Positions 1 through 10,838 of a stretch of 64,000 nucleotides of DNA are shown in pieces. The stretch's first letter is position 1; each line of letters begins with the position of its first letter. The stretch lies in contig NW_027331381.1 in assembly GCF_022965805.1 (NCBI RefSeq), forward strand, positions 124,001 through 188,000, given 5' to 3'. Under the pieces are notes generated by a model. The model had not been told where the DNA came from and ran no database searches. It saw nothing but the letters and a program-made list of their open reading frames with translations. Source of the DNA: Primulina eburnea. Its lineage: Eukaryota; Streptophyta; Magnoliopsida; Lamiales; Gesneriaceae. A program made the translations under genes and the position numbers.

Positions 1-627
1 GGCATGGCACCGTATGAGGAACTTTATGGCAGGAAGTGCAGATCGCCCTTGTATTGGGATGAGGTTGGTGAGAGGAATATGTTAGGACCAGAGTTGGTCC
101 AGCAGACTGCTGATGTTGTTGCGGTGATCCGAGAGAGGATGAAGACAGCGCAGTCGAGACAGAAGAGCAATGCAGATGTTCGTCGTAGGCCGTTGCAGTT
201 TGAGGTTGGCGATCATGTGTTTCTGAAGATAGCACCTCTCAAGGGTGTGATGAGGTTTGGCAAGAAGGGTAAGCTGAGTCCGAGGTTTATTGGTCCCTTT
301 GAGATCTTAGACAGAGTTGGTGATCGAGCCTACAGATTAGCCCTACCGCCAAATCTTGACAGAGTTCACAATGTGTTTCACGTATCGATGCTCAGGAAGT
401 ATATTGCGAATCCTTCCCATGTTCTTCACCACGAGCCATTGGACTTGACGCCGAATTTGACGTACCAAGAGATTCTGATTCAGATTCTGGATCGCAGAGT
501 TAGAGTTTTGAGAAACAAAGAGATCGGCATTGTTAAAGTCCTTTGGAGGAACCATTTGATCGAAGAGGCTACGTGGGAACTAGAGGATGAGATGAGAGAG
601 AAGTATCCGGAGTTGTTCGTGCAGTGA
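1..627 (+). CDS. Ty3/gypsy polyprotein, C-terminal end (partial at window edge)
   Basis: Open from the first base to TGA at 625-627, so the 5' part lies outside the window. It encodes the last ~208 residues of a gypsy Pol. It begins at the integrase segment [20 protein letters not shown], continues through the integrase C-terminal domain ([31 protein letters not shown]) and ends in a chromodomain-like tail (WRNHLIEEATWE, YPELF). The same tail closes the pol frames at 30395-32558 and 54083-56577, with scattered differences (about 3% by eye), so it is a separate, older copy of that family. The segment itself has no stop or frameshift. The catalytic core is outside the window, so activity cannot be judged. 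A polypurine tract and a 3' LTR follow directly. Confidence 0.93.
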   Translation, partial: GMAPYEELYGRKCRSPLYWDEVGERNMLGPELVQQTADVVAVIRERMKTAQSRQKSNADVRRRPLQFEVGDHVFLKIAPLKGVMRFGKKGKLSPRFIGPFEILDRVGDRAYRLALPPNLDRVHNVFHVSMLRKYIANPSHVLHHEPLDLTPNLTYQEILIQILDRRVRVLRNKEIGIVKVLWRNHLIEEATWELEDEMREKYPELFVQ

Positions 628-654
628 CGTCAATTTCGCGGACGAAATTTCTCT

Positions 655-667
655 AAGGAGAGGAGAT
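655..667 (+). other. polypurine tract of the first gypsy element
   Basis: Purine run AAGGAGAGGAGAT immediately before the LTR start TGTAATAG. It follows the conserved spacer with ATTTCGCGGACGAAAT, an inverted repeat also found before the 3' LTRs at 32599 and 56618. It would prime plus-strand DNA synthesis. Confidence 0.85.
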
Positions 668-865
668 TGTAATAGCCGAGCCCGGTGTACGGTACGGTCT
701 AAGCTTTTCTTGTTATTTGGGTTTTGTGATTAGATGTTTAGAGTTGTGTTTTGGGCCATAGTATTATTGGTTATTATTGTCTTGAGGTATTAGTTGTTGT
801 TGGTTGTTCGTTTCAGTGTTTCGGATCGATTTTAGTTGGTTGAGTGGTGTTCTTTGCCGTGACCA

Positions 866-1078
866 TAGTGCACCCGCGGTAGTGCAAGGAGTGCACCCGC
901 GGTCGACTGTTCAAGATTTTATGTTTGTAAGCCGTGGCAGGACCGCACCTGTGGTAGTGCAAGGACCGCACCCGCGGTGTCTGCAGGACCGCACCCGCGG
1001 TTCGTGTATTTCAGAATTTTGTGTTGTGCCGTGAGTTAGGCGCACCCGCGGTGCTTGTGGCAGCGCACCCGCGGTCTA
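866..1078 (+). repeat. cluster of CGCACCCGCGGT dyads in LTR
   Basis: About seven copies of a GC-rich 10-14 bp motif (core CACCCGCGGT; fullest form ACCGCACCCGCGGT), spaced about 20-60 bp apart in otherwise AT-rich DNA. The full form is a dyad, ACCGC - ACCC - GCGGT. Equivalent clusters occupy the same part of the LTRs at 9447, 29775, 32599, 56618 and 61005. Upstream promoter function is inferred from position. Confidence 0.8.
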
Positions 1079-1528
1079 GGTATGGCCGAGTTTTTAAGTT
1101 ACTTTTTGGGAGTGGTTGGCCATACTTTCCCTTTTCTTTCCTTCTTATCTTCGACTTTCTCTCTATTCCAAGGGTTTTCTTCCATTTCTTTCACTTCCTA
1201 TCTTCGATTCAAGCGTTTAGTTTGCGTTTCTGTGGGGACCCGGACGCTAATCATCTTCTTACTCATTATTGGGATTTAATTATCAATGCTGATAAACAGG
1301 GTCTAAAAATTTTTCTTTTTAAAATGTAAATGCGGAAGGTAATGGAATCTAAATAATATACATATCTGTATAACAACTACAATTCAGTAGAAAAGTACAA
1401 TACTATACAATCTACGTCTAAGGTTTAGTTACTAAGTTCAAGTAATAAACCAAATCTATCCAAGTCCGGAATCACCACGCTAAACTCGTCTTCTCTCGTC
1501 GTCATCTCGACCCTGATCCTGTCCCACC

Positions 1529-1590
1529 TGTTGTCATGCACACATACAAAACAAGACAACAGCCGGATAACTCCGGTGAGAATAAATCCC
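1529..1590 (-). ncRNA. three-hairpin LTR module (minus strand copy)
   Basis: Hairpin 3 pairs 1529-1538 with 1552-1561 (9 of 10 positions), hairpin 2 pairs 1563-1567 with 1572-1576, and the weaker hairpin 1 covers 1577-1590. This is the same arrangement as at 10839-10900, 12210-12268, 62377-62438 and 63607-63675. It is a predicted RNA structure within the LTR transcript, not an annotated RNA gene. Confidence 0.6.
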
Positions 1591-2623
1591 AGTATAAAAC
1601 ATGGTAAGCATGTATATAAACAATCTAAATCATAAAACATGCTATCATGAATATATTCAAAGCAATAGATTTCATAATCTATGAAATCTACTCAAAATAA
1701 GCATGCAACTCAGTTCAGATAAACATGCAATCTATATCAAATCATATAAACACAGGCTATCATGTCTGAAAGCAATAAACATGGGTTTCATACTCTATGA
1801 AACCACATTTCTAAACACATGCAGTTCTAGTCAAATCATGTCTAGACTCGACTCAACTATAACTCTAGGGATCCCGTGATGAATAAGAGTCAATGGCTGT
1901 TACCTACTCAACCGATCGTGGTAACTGTACGTCTTATTCCTAGACTTCGGCCATGGCTGTATCGTGGTGCTACAATCGGAGGGTGTCTGCTCCTATGTAC
2001 GATACACCGAACGTCTAGAAGTCTGACCGAGCTGTCAAGACTTTCCTCTCTTAAATGAAATGTATTACAATCTGTACACAAAGCATAAATATCTTAAAAT
2101 GCAATGTATAACAATCTGTAACAAAGCATAATATAAACAATAATCTAGTATGTGATTTTGTTGGGAAACTCAAATTAATCTAATTTGAGTTATGCTTCCC
2201 GAATATCACATGAAAAAGACAAAAAAATAGAAATCAGAAGATTATTACAGATTTTATATATTTCTAAATAGAAATGAGAGTACATTTCTATGGCTTTAGT
2301 AATGACATTACTGCCATTTTTCTTCAGATGGTAAGATGATATGATTATGATTGACAGATTGTTCAATCTATATCTATTAGTTTGTACCAGATAACGTACA
2401 AACAGAACTAGATGACACAGATTGATGTCAGAGGAATGATCAGAATCAACAGAATGGTGAGATAGAGTATATCAGATTGTGATTTTCTGGTTGATTTTGT
2501 ACTTGTGACAGAATATATCATGAGTTTTTCCTGAGATTTGTCGCAGATTGACAGACAGTCAGAGTATAGTTATCAAGATATTGGAAGGCTTTGGTAGAGC
2601 TATATAGTGCTGGATACAACAGG

Positions 2624-2635
2624 TGGTATCAGAGC
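2624..2635 (+). other. primer binding site (Met-tRNA type)
   Basis: TGGTATCAGAGC, identical to the PBS of the gypsy elements at 34185 and 47498. It lies two bases after the candidate LTR end at 2621 and about 370 bp before the gag start. Confidence 0.75.
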
Positions 2636-3007
2636 GATAGATCCTTTAGATTGAGATAGTCAGAACTGATAGATCTTTTAGATTGAGTTCGACTGAGATA
2701 GAAGAGAATGAGCGGGGTAGATTGAATTTTCCTTCCTTGCATGTGATTGCTAGCATGAGATTTATTTCAATGTTGACTACATTGTGTGTGCTAGCATGAT
2801 TTATTGCTTTCCCTATTACATGTTGTTTGTTATCTGAGATGATCGCAGCATGTAATTACTAAGCCTGGATCAGAACCGAGTCTGAATCAGAGGTATATGA
2901 TCAGAGGAGGGCTGAGACAGATTGTATAGATTGCGTACTAATCTGTTTGATATTCAGATATACCGCCTCGAAGAATTTCAGAAAAGGGCAGTACTTCGGC
3001 TGAACAG

Positions 3008-3919
3008 ATGGATGTATCAGAAACTCAGCTAGAAGAAAAGATGAAAGAATTTGAGTTATTACAGCCGCCGGTTCTGAATGGTACCGAGACATCTGAAGAC
3101 TGTCAGAACTGGTTTGATGATATAGAAATCTTGTTTGATTTACTTGAATGTACAGATGAACAGAGGGTTAAAATGGTGCCTTATCAGTTACGAGACGCCG
3201 CCAGGAGTTGGTGGATTACCAGTAGAAGAATGTGGGCACAGAGAGGTACAGTGATTTCGTGGGAAATATTCAGAACTGAATTTTATCGAAGATTTTTCCC
3301 AGTCTCGTACCGAGAGGACAAGAAATTAGAGTTTGAGAATTTGAGCCAAGGGCAGCTGAATATTGACCAATATGCTGCTAAATTCTCGACTCTACTGCGT
3401 TTTGCTCCTCAGATAGCTGGAAATGATGAAGCTGTAGTTAATCAGTTCATCAGAGGATTGAATTCGGAGGTGGTTGCATTTATGAATTTGCAGCGACCTT
3501 ACCATTTTGCTGACATCCTGAGTAGAGCGAAGAGAGCTGAGGCGAGTCTGATTAGACAATTGACAAGGTTGTGTGTCAAGCCACCTCAAACACAGCAATC
3601 CCCTCTTCGAGTTGAGTGCGGCAGTACGAGTGGGAAGCAAGATGTGCTGAAAGCTCGAAAGAAGCCATTCAAGAAGATGGGAAGTGGTTCATCTAGCTCC
3701 AGCATTTCTGGTCCAAGCTATACTGGAGTATATTGCAGGAGTTGCGGAGGGAGACATCCCACCGAGCAATGCCAGGGAGTGACTGGTAGATGCAATATTT
3801 GTGGACAGCCGGGACACTTTGCTAAAGTTTGTCCCCAGAAGCGTTCCCGAAGATTGTCGGGAACAGAGTTTAATGGAGAAACCGACCTAGAAATTCACAA
3901 CAGGTACTATTCTTTATGA
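3008..3919 (+). CDS. Ty3/gypsy Gag with CCHC zinc knuckle
   Basis: A 303-residue frame with ATG at 3008 and TGA at 3917-3919. The retrotransposon Gag core (about residues 30-180) has the expected landmarks: WFDDIEILFD, QLRDAARSWW, WEIFRTEFYRRFFP, LSQGQLNIDQYAAKF and FIRGL. After a basic, Ser-rich linker (KKPFKKMGSGSSSSS) come a first Cys/His cluster (CRSCGGRHPTEQC) and a canonical CCHC knuckle, CNICGQPGHFAKVC, at about residues 262-275. Gag forms the cytoplasmic particle and binds RNA. The frame closes soon after the knuckle, where other copies continue into protease. It resembles the Gag at 47704 in layout but clearly differs in sequence. Codon use is AT-rich like its surroundings. An intact Gag in a decayed element is notable. 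Confidence 0.85.
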   Translation: MDVSETQLEEKMKEFELLQPPVLNGTETSEDCQNWFDDIEILFDLLECTDEQRVKMVPYQLRDAARSWWITSRRMWAQRGTVISWEIFRTEFYRRFFPVSYREDKKLEFENLSQGQLNIDQYAAKFSTLLRFAPQIAGNDEAVVNQFIRGLNSEVVAFMNLQRPYHFADILSRAKRAEASLIRQLTRLCVKPPQTQQSPLRVECGSTSGKQDVLKARKKPFKKMGSGSSSSSISGPSYTGVYCRSCGGRHPTEQCQGVTGRCNICGQPGHFAKVCPQKRSRRLSGTEFNGETDLEIHNRYYSL

Positions 3920-4826
3920 TTCTATTGCATATGTATTGATACGTACTAATGCATTTTTAGGAGTACCTGTGATTGAGTAGCATGGAGATATGCTGTATCT
4001 GTTGGGTCTGTTTGTACTGTAGTATTGAGTCCCTTACTTGTAAGGACACTGTTATTATCAGAAATTTATATATATGTTGTATACTACAGTAAGATGAGAA
4101 TGAAATCGAGATAGAGTATAGTGTACTTGTGTTTTCTGATTTGAACGCATTATTGACATTTATATGCTGAACAAGTACAGACCTATTGTAGAATTTTTCC
4201 AGAAATGGTAAGATTCAGATCAGATATGGCTGATGAGTAGAGATTTCACAGTAAGAATTCTAGATTTAGAATTCTTGTGATACTCAGATTGTATATGACT
4301 CGATTATTGCAGAAAGGAACAGATAGTATCCTTATGTATTCAGTAGATCCACTGAAATCGAGTTTAGTACTGACAGATTGGTCAGTATTATACAAGTTGG
4401 CTGATGTTTGCCTAGATAAGATCTCAGAATGGTGTTCTATCAGAAAGATAAATTTCAGAATTGAGTTGAGATCAGGGATTGTTTGTATAGTAGATTTAGT
4501 ACAGAATGGTATTGACTATACAGAACGATCCAAAATGAAGTGAAAGAATATTTGAAAGATCATATTAAATATTCTAAGAAATGTGATGATAGTATACAGA
4601 AATTATTCAGATAAGAATTCCGTTTGAAACAGATTGTATTCAGAATAGGGGATATCTGAAATTAGTATACAGATTGATTTTGATGCCGTAGATATTGTGA
4701 TCAGTGACTGATCAGATACCGATATCAGAAGTTCAGAAAGTCAGAAATGTCAGAATTGTCAGAGATTGATATTATATGAGTTGACAGATTATCTGATATG
4801 ATTGTGTTTTGAACTACTTGCGAATT
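3920..4826 (+). pseudogene. decayed gypsy protease/reverse transcriptase remnant
   Basis: No long frame survives. A short frame near 4430-4510 reads KINFRIELRSG followed by altered residues, recalling the reverse transcriptase motif [10 protein letters not shown] of the intact pol frames at 36220 and 49610. Multiple stops and AT-rich runs surround it. I see no recognisable RNase H or integrase, so the pol region is both truncated and mutated. Confidence 0.5.
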
Positions 4827-5526
4827 TTATACCTTTGTCGTCCCGGTATGACGATGACGAAGACCTGTATTCAAATCTGTCCATCTTGAATCTGAAATGA
4901 CAATATTGAATACGCTGTATCAGTGAATAACTCAATATACAATCTGTTCTGATCAATACTCAATTCAGTATACAATCTGATCAATGTCTGAACAAGATAC
5001 AATCTGAGTCATATCAATAATATCACAATCTAATCGAAATCATGTCTGAATCTGATCAATCTAACTCAACTGATGTTCCGACGGCATAACAATACAATCT
5101 GAATAACCCCGTCAATCTGAACATCACAAATATAACACTGAACTCCTAATCTGTGCCCACATAATTCATACTCTGAATATTAACACAATTTTGATATAAA
5201 ATCTCAGTCAATATCTTTCGAAAATCATAACAATTACAGGAACAGTTTGTTCTTTAATCTGACTTCAATTCTATGATTTCTACGGTAGTAGAAACATCAT
5301 ATCTGAATCATATTCAATTCTGACAATATTATAAATTCAAATCATGTCTAAACGTAACAAAACTTACGTCCAGTTGTAGCCTGCGTTGATAGGAACACAG
5401 TACTGAAGTCGGATTCAAAATCAGACGGGCGGATTTCGCACAAAAGGCGTAAGGATTTTCAACTCTTATTCTGAACCCTTTTCTCGATCTTTGTTTATGA
5501 TTTCTGAGGGATTTAGGCGTGTAATG

Positions 5527-5540
5527 TATATATATATACC
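5527..5540 (-). promoter_or_regulatory. candidate TATA box of minus-strand LTR
   Basis: TATATATATATACC-type alternating run, directly downstream (minus strand) of the GC-rich hairpin cluster 5590-5766. The same arrangement occurs in the solo LTR at 13357-13367. It would be the LTR's transcription start region. Confidence 0.5.
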
Positions 5541-5589
5541 AACGCTGCATGTCTGAAGAAACGTGGCTACCTTTCATGATTTCCGGGTG

Positions 5590-5766
5590 GCGCTCGAGCG
5601 GTGCAAATCTACCGCTCGAGCGCGGTACCTTCTGTCCAGAATTTTCAAGACGCGCCCTTGGCGCTCGGGCGGTCGAAATCTACCGCCCGGGCGCCGAACC
5701 TTCTGTCCGAGCAATAACTTGCGATACATTGGCGCTCGGGCGGTGCTTTTCTACCGCTCGAACGCC
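5590..5766 (-). repeat. long GC-rich inverted repeats (GCGCTCGAGCGGT class)
   Basis: Three successive hairpins. In the first, the arms GCGCTCGAGCGGT (5590-5602) and ACCGCTCGAGCGC flank a short AT-rich loop. In the second the arms change in concert to a CGGGCGGT / ACCGCCCG form. They lie just upstream of the LTR TATA run. The same class recurs at 13417-13523, 36454-36632 and 52502-52680. Confidence 0.8.
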
Positions 5767-6914
5767 GAAGTTTCTGCCCCAAATACTTGGCTAACAAGTG
5801 CAACGACGCCCGGCCTTGTCGTATCGGTTCATTTGAGTTCTTATAACGTTAATCATGCCAATTAATCAACATCTGATTAAAATGATCAAATTTCGGGCAT
5901 TACAGTTTCGACTTGAGATCGTGGTTCTCCTTGGTGCTAGGATGCTAAGGTAAGCTTTTGGTGCGATTCTTTTAAGGTTTTGAGTTAAGAGTTGACTTGG
6001 GTTTGTTGTTCTTGTGGATTTATGGATGATTTAGCTTGGATTCTTGGATATAGAGTTGATGTTGGTGTTATTTATGGATTATTGTTGTAGGTGGTGTTCA
6101 AGAGCTTTGATTGAGGTGTTCTATTGGTTTGTAAGTGGAAATTCATCCCTTTTGCTCACATGATGTTATATGTATTGTGTTTTAAAGGTTTTAATATGAT
6201 ATTCCCTTCAATTGATTCATTGTTATGTATTGATTCCGTTGCTATGTTTATTGGAGACAATTGATGTCTCAACTATTGTTCAAAGGGAATATAAGAGAAA
6301 AGATAGAGTTTCAAAGTGTTTTTAATGCCAAGAGAGAGTTTAAATGTTTTCGGATTGATAAATACATAGTCAGAGATTGCATGCAATTAGTTGATCAACG
6401 ACCATAGGCTTATATCCTCAGAGTTATCGGTTTATATCGATAGAGATACGAGCACCCCAGAGCAGAGATACTATTGATATCAATCCCCAGAGTAAAGAGA
6501 AATACCATCTCATTTTTATGTTGTAGCTATGATATTCATGTTCAGAGTTTATGATTCAGAGTTGATGGTATTTATGATTTCAAAGCTATGTTTTACAGAG
6601 TATATGTTCATTGTTATGTAAGAGTTCCACTTGCTGAGATTTATTCTCATTTCAGTTATTTCATGTGATGCAGATCAGAGTGGTGGCTCGGGACGTTGAC
6701 TGTGGATAGGGGTCATATGCATACACCGTTGGAAAGAAGATTTTGGCATGATCATAGGAATGATGTTTTGTATTTTGTTATGTCATTTAAATGATCATGT
6801 ATTTATTATTTTGTAAAGATGTTTAAAGAAATGTATTTTGAAACTCCTTCCATATTTTAAAGAAAATTTTAATTTCCGCTGTGTATTTTATTTAAAGAGG
6901 TCAGAGGTGTCACA

Positions 6915-8238
6915 GGCATCCCCAAAATAAAGTCCATAGAAATGTCAATCCAAGTTCTTTTTAAGAATAGCACGCAAAAGTGTTCCCAAAGTTCTATTGA
7001 CAACTTCAGTTTGTCCATCCGTTTGAGGATGACAAGTAGTAGAAAACAACAATTTTTTGCCAAGTTAAGCCCATAAAGTCTTCAAAAATTAACTCAAGAA
7101 TATAACATCGCGATCAGAAACAATAGTCTTACGCATGCCATGCAACCTAACGACTTCTTTAAAGAACAAATCCGCAATGTTTGAAGCATCATCGGTTTTA
7201 TGACAAGCTATAAAATGTGCCATCTTAGAGAATCTATCCACAACAACAAAAATAGAATCCCTCCCCTTCTTAGTCCTAGGCAACCCCAAAATAAAGTCCC
7301 TAGAAATGTCAATCCAAGTTCTTTTTAAGAATAGCACGCAAAAGTGTTCCCAACGTTCTATTGACAACTTCAGTTTGTCCATCAGTTTGAGAATGACAAG
7401 TAGTAGAAAACAACAATTTTGTGCCAAGTTTAGCCCATAAAGTATTCCAAAAGTAACTCAAGAATTTAACATCGCGACCAGAATCAATAGTCCTAGGCAT
7501 GCCACGCAACCTAACGACTTCTCTAAAGAACAAATCCGCAATGTTTGAAGCATCATCGGTTTTATGACAAGCTATAAAATGTGCCATCTTAGAGAATCTA
7601 TCCACAACAACGAAAATAGAATCCCTCCCCTTCTTAGTCTTAGGCAACCCCAAAATAAAGTCCATAGAAATGTCAATCCAAGTTCTTTTTAAGAATAGCA
7701 CGCAAAAATGTTCCCAAAGTTTTAGTGAAACCTTCAGTTAGTCCATCCGTTTGAGGATGACAAGTAGTAGAAAACAACAACTTTGTGCCAAGTTTAGCCC
7801 ATAAAGTATTCCAAAAGTAACTCAAGAATTTAACGGGTGACCAGAATCAATAGTCCTAGGCATGCCACGCAACCTAACGACTTCTCTAAAGAACAAATCC
7901 GCAATGTTTGAAGCATCATCGGTTTTATGAAAAGCTATAAAATGTGCCATCTTAGAAAATCTATCCACAACAACGAAAATAGAATCCCTCCCCTTCTTAG
8001 TCCTAGGCAACCCCAAAATAAAGTCCATAGAAATGTCAATCCAAGTTCTTTTTAAGAATAGCACGCAAAAGTGTTCCCAAAGTTCTATTGACAACTTCAG
8101 TTTGTCCATCCGTTTGAGGATGACAAGTAGTAGAAAACAACAATTTTGTGCCAAGTTTAGCCCATAAAGTCTTCCAAAAGTAACTCAAGAACTTAACATC
8201 GTGACCAGAATCAATAGTCCTAGGCATGCCATGCAACC
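6915..8238 (-). repeat. integrase-derived tandem repeat, ~364-bp unit, part 1
   Basis: About 3.6 head-to-tail copies; the marker AATGTCAATC recurs at 6941, 7305, 7669 and 8032 (spacing 364, 364, 363). Read on the minus strand, each unit encodes the gypsy integrase core from [13 protein letters not shown] through [15 protein letters not shown] and [19 protein letters not shown] to [10 protein letters not shown], then restarts at WIDIS. Because 364 is not a multiple of 3, the frame shifts by one at each unit, so only ~110-160 residue frames exist. It is bounded on the left by a gypsy LTR and on the right by a solo LTR; TSD CAACC (8234-8238 and 22998-23002) shows it was once continuous with part 2. 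Confidence 0.92.
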
Positions 8239-9534
8239 TGTGACACCTCTGACCTCTTTCAATAAAATACACAGCGGAAATAAAATTTTCTTTAAAATAT
8301 GGAAGGAGTTTCAAAATACATTTCTTTAAACATCTTTACAAAATAGCAATACATGATCATTTAAATGACAAAGCAAACTACAAAACATCATTCCTATGAT
8401 CATGTTCAAAATCTTCCTTCCAACGGTGTATGCATATGACCTCCTATCCACAGTCAACGTCCCGGGCCACCACTCTGATCTGCATCACATGAAATAACTG
8501 AAATGAGAATAAATCTCAGCAAGTGGAACTCTTACATAGCAATGAACAATATACTCTGAAAAACTTAGCTTTGAAATCATAAATACCATCAACTCTGAAT
8601 CATAAACTCTGAACATGAATATCATAGCAATAGCATAAAAATGAGATGGTATTTCTCTTTACTCTGGGGATTGATATCAATAGTATCTCTGCTCTGGGGT
8701 GCTCGTATCCCTTTCGATATAAACCGATAACTCTGAGGGATATAAGCCTATGGTCGTTGATCAACTATTTGCATGCAATCTCTGACTATGTATTTATTAA
8801 TCCGAAAACATTTAAACTCTCTCTTGGCATTAATAACACTTTGAAACTCTATCTTTACTCTTGTATTCCCTTTGAACAATAGTTGAGACATCAATTGTCT
8901 CCAATAAACATAGCAATGGAATCAATACATAACAATGAATCAATTGAAGGAAATATCATATTAAAACCTTTAAAACACAATACATATAACATCACGTGAG
9001 CAAAAGGGATGAATTTCCACTTACAAACCAATAGAACACCTCAATCAAAGCTCTTGAACACCACCTACAACAATAATCCATAAATAACACCAACATCAAC
9101 TCTATATCCAAGAATCCAAGCTAAATAATCCATAAATCCACAAGAACAACAAACCCAAGTCAACTCTTAACTCAAAACCTTAAAAGAATCGCACAAAAAG
9201 CTTACCTTAGCTTCCTAGCACCAAGGAGAACCACGATCTCAAGTCGAAACGCAAACTAAACGGTTGAATCGAAGATATGAAGCAAAAGAAATGGAAGAAA
9301 ACCCTAGGAAATGGAGAGAAAATCGAAATAAAAGAGGAAGAAAAAGAGTAAAGTGAAGCCAACCACTCCAAAAAGTAACATAAAAACTCGGCCATACCTA
9401 GACCGCGGGTGCGCTCCAACCAGCACCGCGGGTGCGCCTAGCCTTCTGTAAGGCTCGAGAATTATCAGTATTATTGATGTTAGACTTGTGGAGATAAGAA
9501 TGCATGAATTATGAGATTTTGAGCAGCAGGGCCG

Positions 9535-9728
9535 AAGCCACACCGCACCCGCGGTACAGGAAGGACCGCACCCGCGGTGCATTGACAGAAAATTTGTAAA
9601 ATTGTGCAAACAGACACCGCACCCGCGGTAATAACATCACCGCACCCGCGGTCCGAGAATTTCAGAAAATACAAGAGCTGCCGTGAGCACAGCGCACCCG
9701 CGCTCCTAAGCTACCGCACCCGCGGTCA
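9535..9728 (+). repeat. CGCACCCGCGGT dyad cluster in solo LTR
   Basis: Six copies of the GC-rich dyad. One variant near 9692 reads AGCGCACCCGCGCT in place of ACCGCACCCGCGGT: both stem positions changed together, keeping the dyad. Confidence 0.8.
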
Positions 9729-10838
9729 TACGTGCTAGTTGAAAAATAAAACATGTGTCCTTGGCCATGCAAAGTATATGAGTTGGCTTCTTTCCTTTGC
9801 ATTTCAGAATTGAGGGAACCGAGAGAAGCCAAGAAGAAAGCTCCCATTCCTTTGATCTTAAACTTGTGATTTTGAATGATATAGTGATCCGATTTTAATT
9901 CCGAGACCGGATTTGTGTTCCTCTCTTTGAAGGCTACAAGAGGATGCAAGTATTGTTCATTTCCAGCATGTTTCGGTAGTTATGTGTTGGAAGAATTCAG
10001 ATTTGAGCTTTAGATTATGTTCTTGATATGTTGAACTTGATATATTCGCTATCGGATCGATTTTCAGACACCGTATGCTATTGTTTCGATTTTCAGCATG
10101 TATTATTGAAGAGTATGTCGATTTTCAGAGTTGGAAGGGATTATGTCATTGATATTGTGATGTTGATGAGATTATGATATTGTTATATGTTGAAACTGAG
10201 TTGACCGGTACCGAGAATTACGCTGTTATGCCATCAATTTGTACCAAGATTTATCATTGATTGGATTATGTGTTGCTTTGAGTTAGAGATTGATATTGTG
10301 TGTCTACATATTGCCATTTCAGATTTGAAGTGACAGGTTTGACATTTGATTCGAGATCTCGACAGACAGTGCGACAAGAAAGGTATAATTCATGTGGTCT
10401 TGGGATTTCACAACTCGATTCAGATTTGATACGAGTTTCCCTAAATCACATACTAGATTGTTATTACATTTGATTATGTAATGTCTTATTTATTGACTTA
10501 TATTTGAGTCCTGAGATAGGAGATATTGGCAGATTTGTCAAAACTAGACGTTTCGATGTATCGACGCATAGGAGCAGATTTGCTATATGTGTAGTCCCTC
10601 GATACAGAGTTGACCGAAGTCTAGGAATAAGACGTACCGTTGCCCCGAGTGGTTGGGTAGGTGACAGACCGTCTTATTCACACCGGGATCCCTAGATTAG
10701 AAATGAGTCGAGTCAAGATTTAAATGTTGAATACAGATTTGTATTCTTCTACATGTTTAGATTTACATGCATGTTACTTGATACATATGCTATGCTTTTG
10801 TACATGATTATTACATTGCATGCATTCATGTTTTATAC

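Larger units (their letters stand above)
2211..4826 (+). mobile_element. degraded gypsy insertion carrying an intact gag frame
   Basis: Plus-strand sequence interrupting the minus-strand LTR. A candidate 5' LTR, TGAAAAAGAC to GATACAACA (2211-2621, 411 bp), is followed by a Met-tRNA-type PBS (2624-2635) and a gag frame (3008-3919), then decayed pol. I found no matching 3' LTR and no clear TSD. Both ends are approximate, and the right end is placed where similarity to the solo LTR 11918-13657 resumes. It may be a 3'-truncated element. Confidence 0.5.
1231..5904 (-). mobile_element. minus-strand gypsy LTR (family TGTAATGCCC), split by a nested element
   Basis: Begins TGTGGGGACC and ends GGGCATTACA on the plus strand, so the LTR reads on the minus strand. 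It is flanked by a perfect 5-bp TSD, GTTTC (1226-1230 and 5905-5909). The outer parts (1231-2210 and ~4827-5904) align with the uninterrupted solo LTR 11918-13657, including the block near 2150-2210, the three-hairpin module (1529-1590), the GC-rich hairpins (5590-5766) and the TATA run (5527-5540). There is no second LTR or own internal region, so it looks like a solo LTR later hit by the gag-bearing insertion. Confidence 0.8.
668..6914 (+). repeat. 3' LTR of first gypsy element (family TGTAATAG), interrupted by 1231-5904
   Basis: Starts TGTAATAGCCGAGCCC and ends GGTGTCACA, the same ends as the LTRs at 32599-34179 and 56618-58198. Removing the 1231-5904 insertion and one copy of its GTTTC duplication leaves about 1568 bp, against 1581 bp in the complete copies. 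GC-rich dyads lie at 866-1078. The bases after the LTR (GGCAT, 6915-6919) belong to the integrase-derived tandem array, so this element inserted into that array; the matching left TSD is outside the window. Confidence 0.9.

Noticed and set aside
866..1078. Regularly spaced GC-rich repeats resembling a CRISPR array
   Set aside because: Spacers are similar between LTR copies, units are only 10-14 bp and degenerate, the locus is eukaryotic, and the cluster is an integral LTR part.
8646..8882. Plus-strand 78-codon frame as a small gene
   Set aside because: It lies in the minus-strand solo LTR 8239-22997; the matching LTR regions elsewhere do not preserve it.
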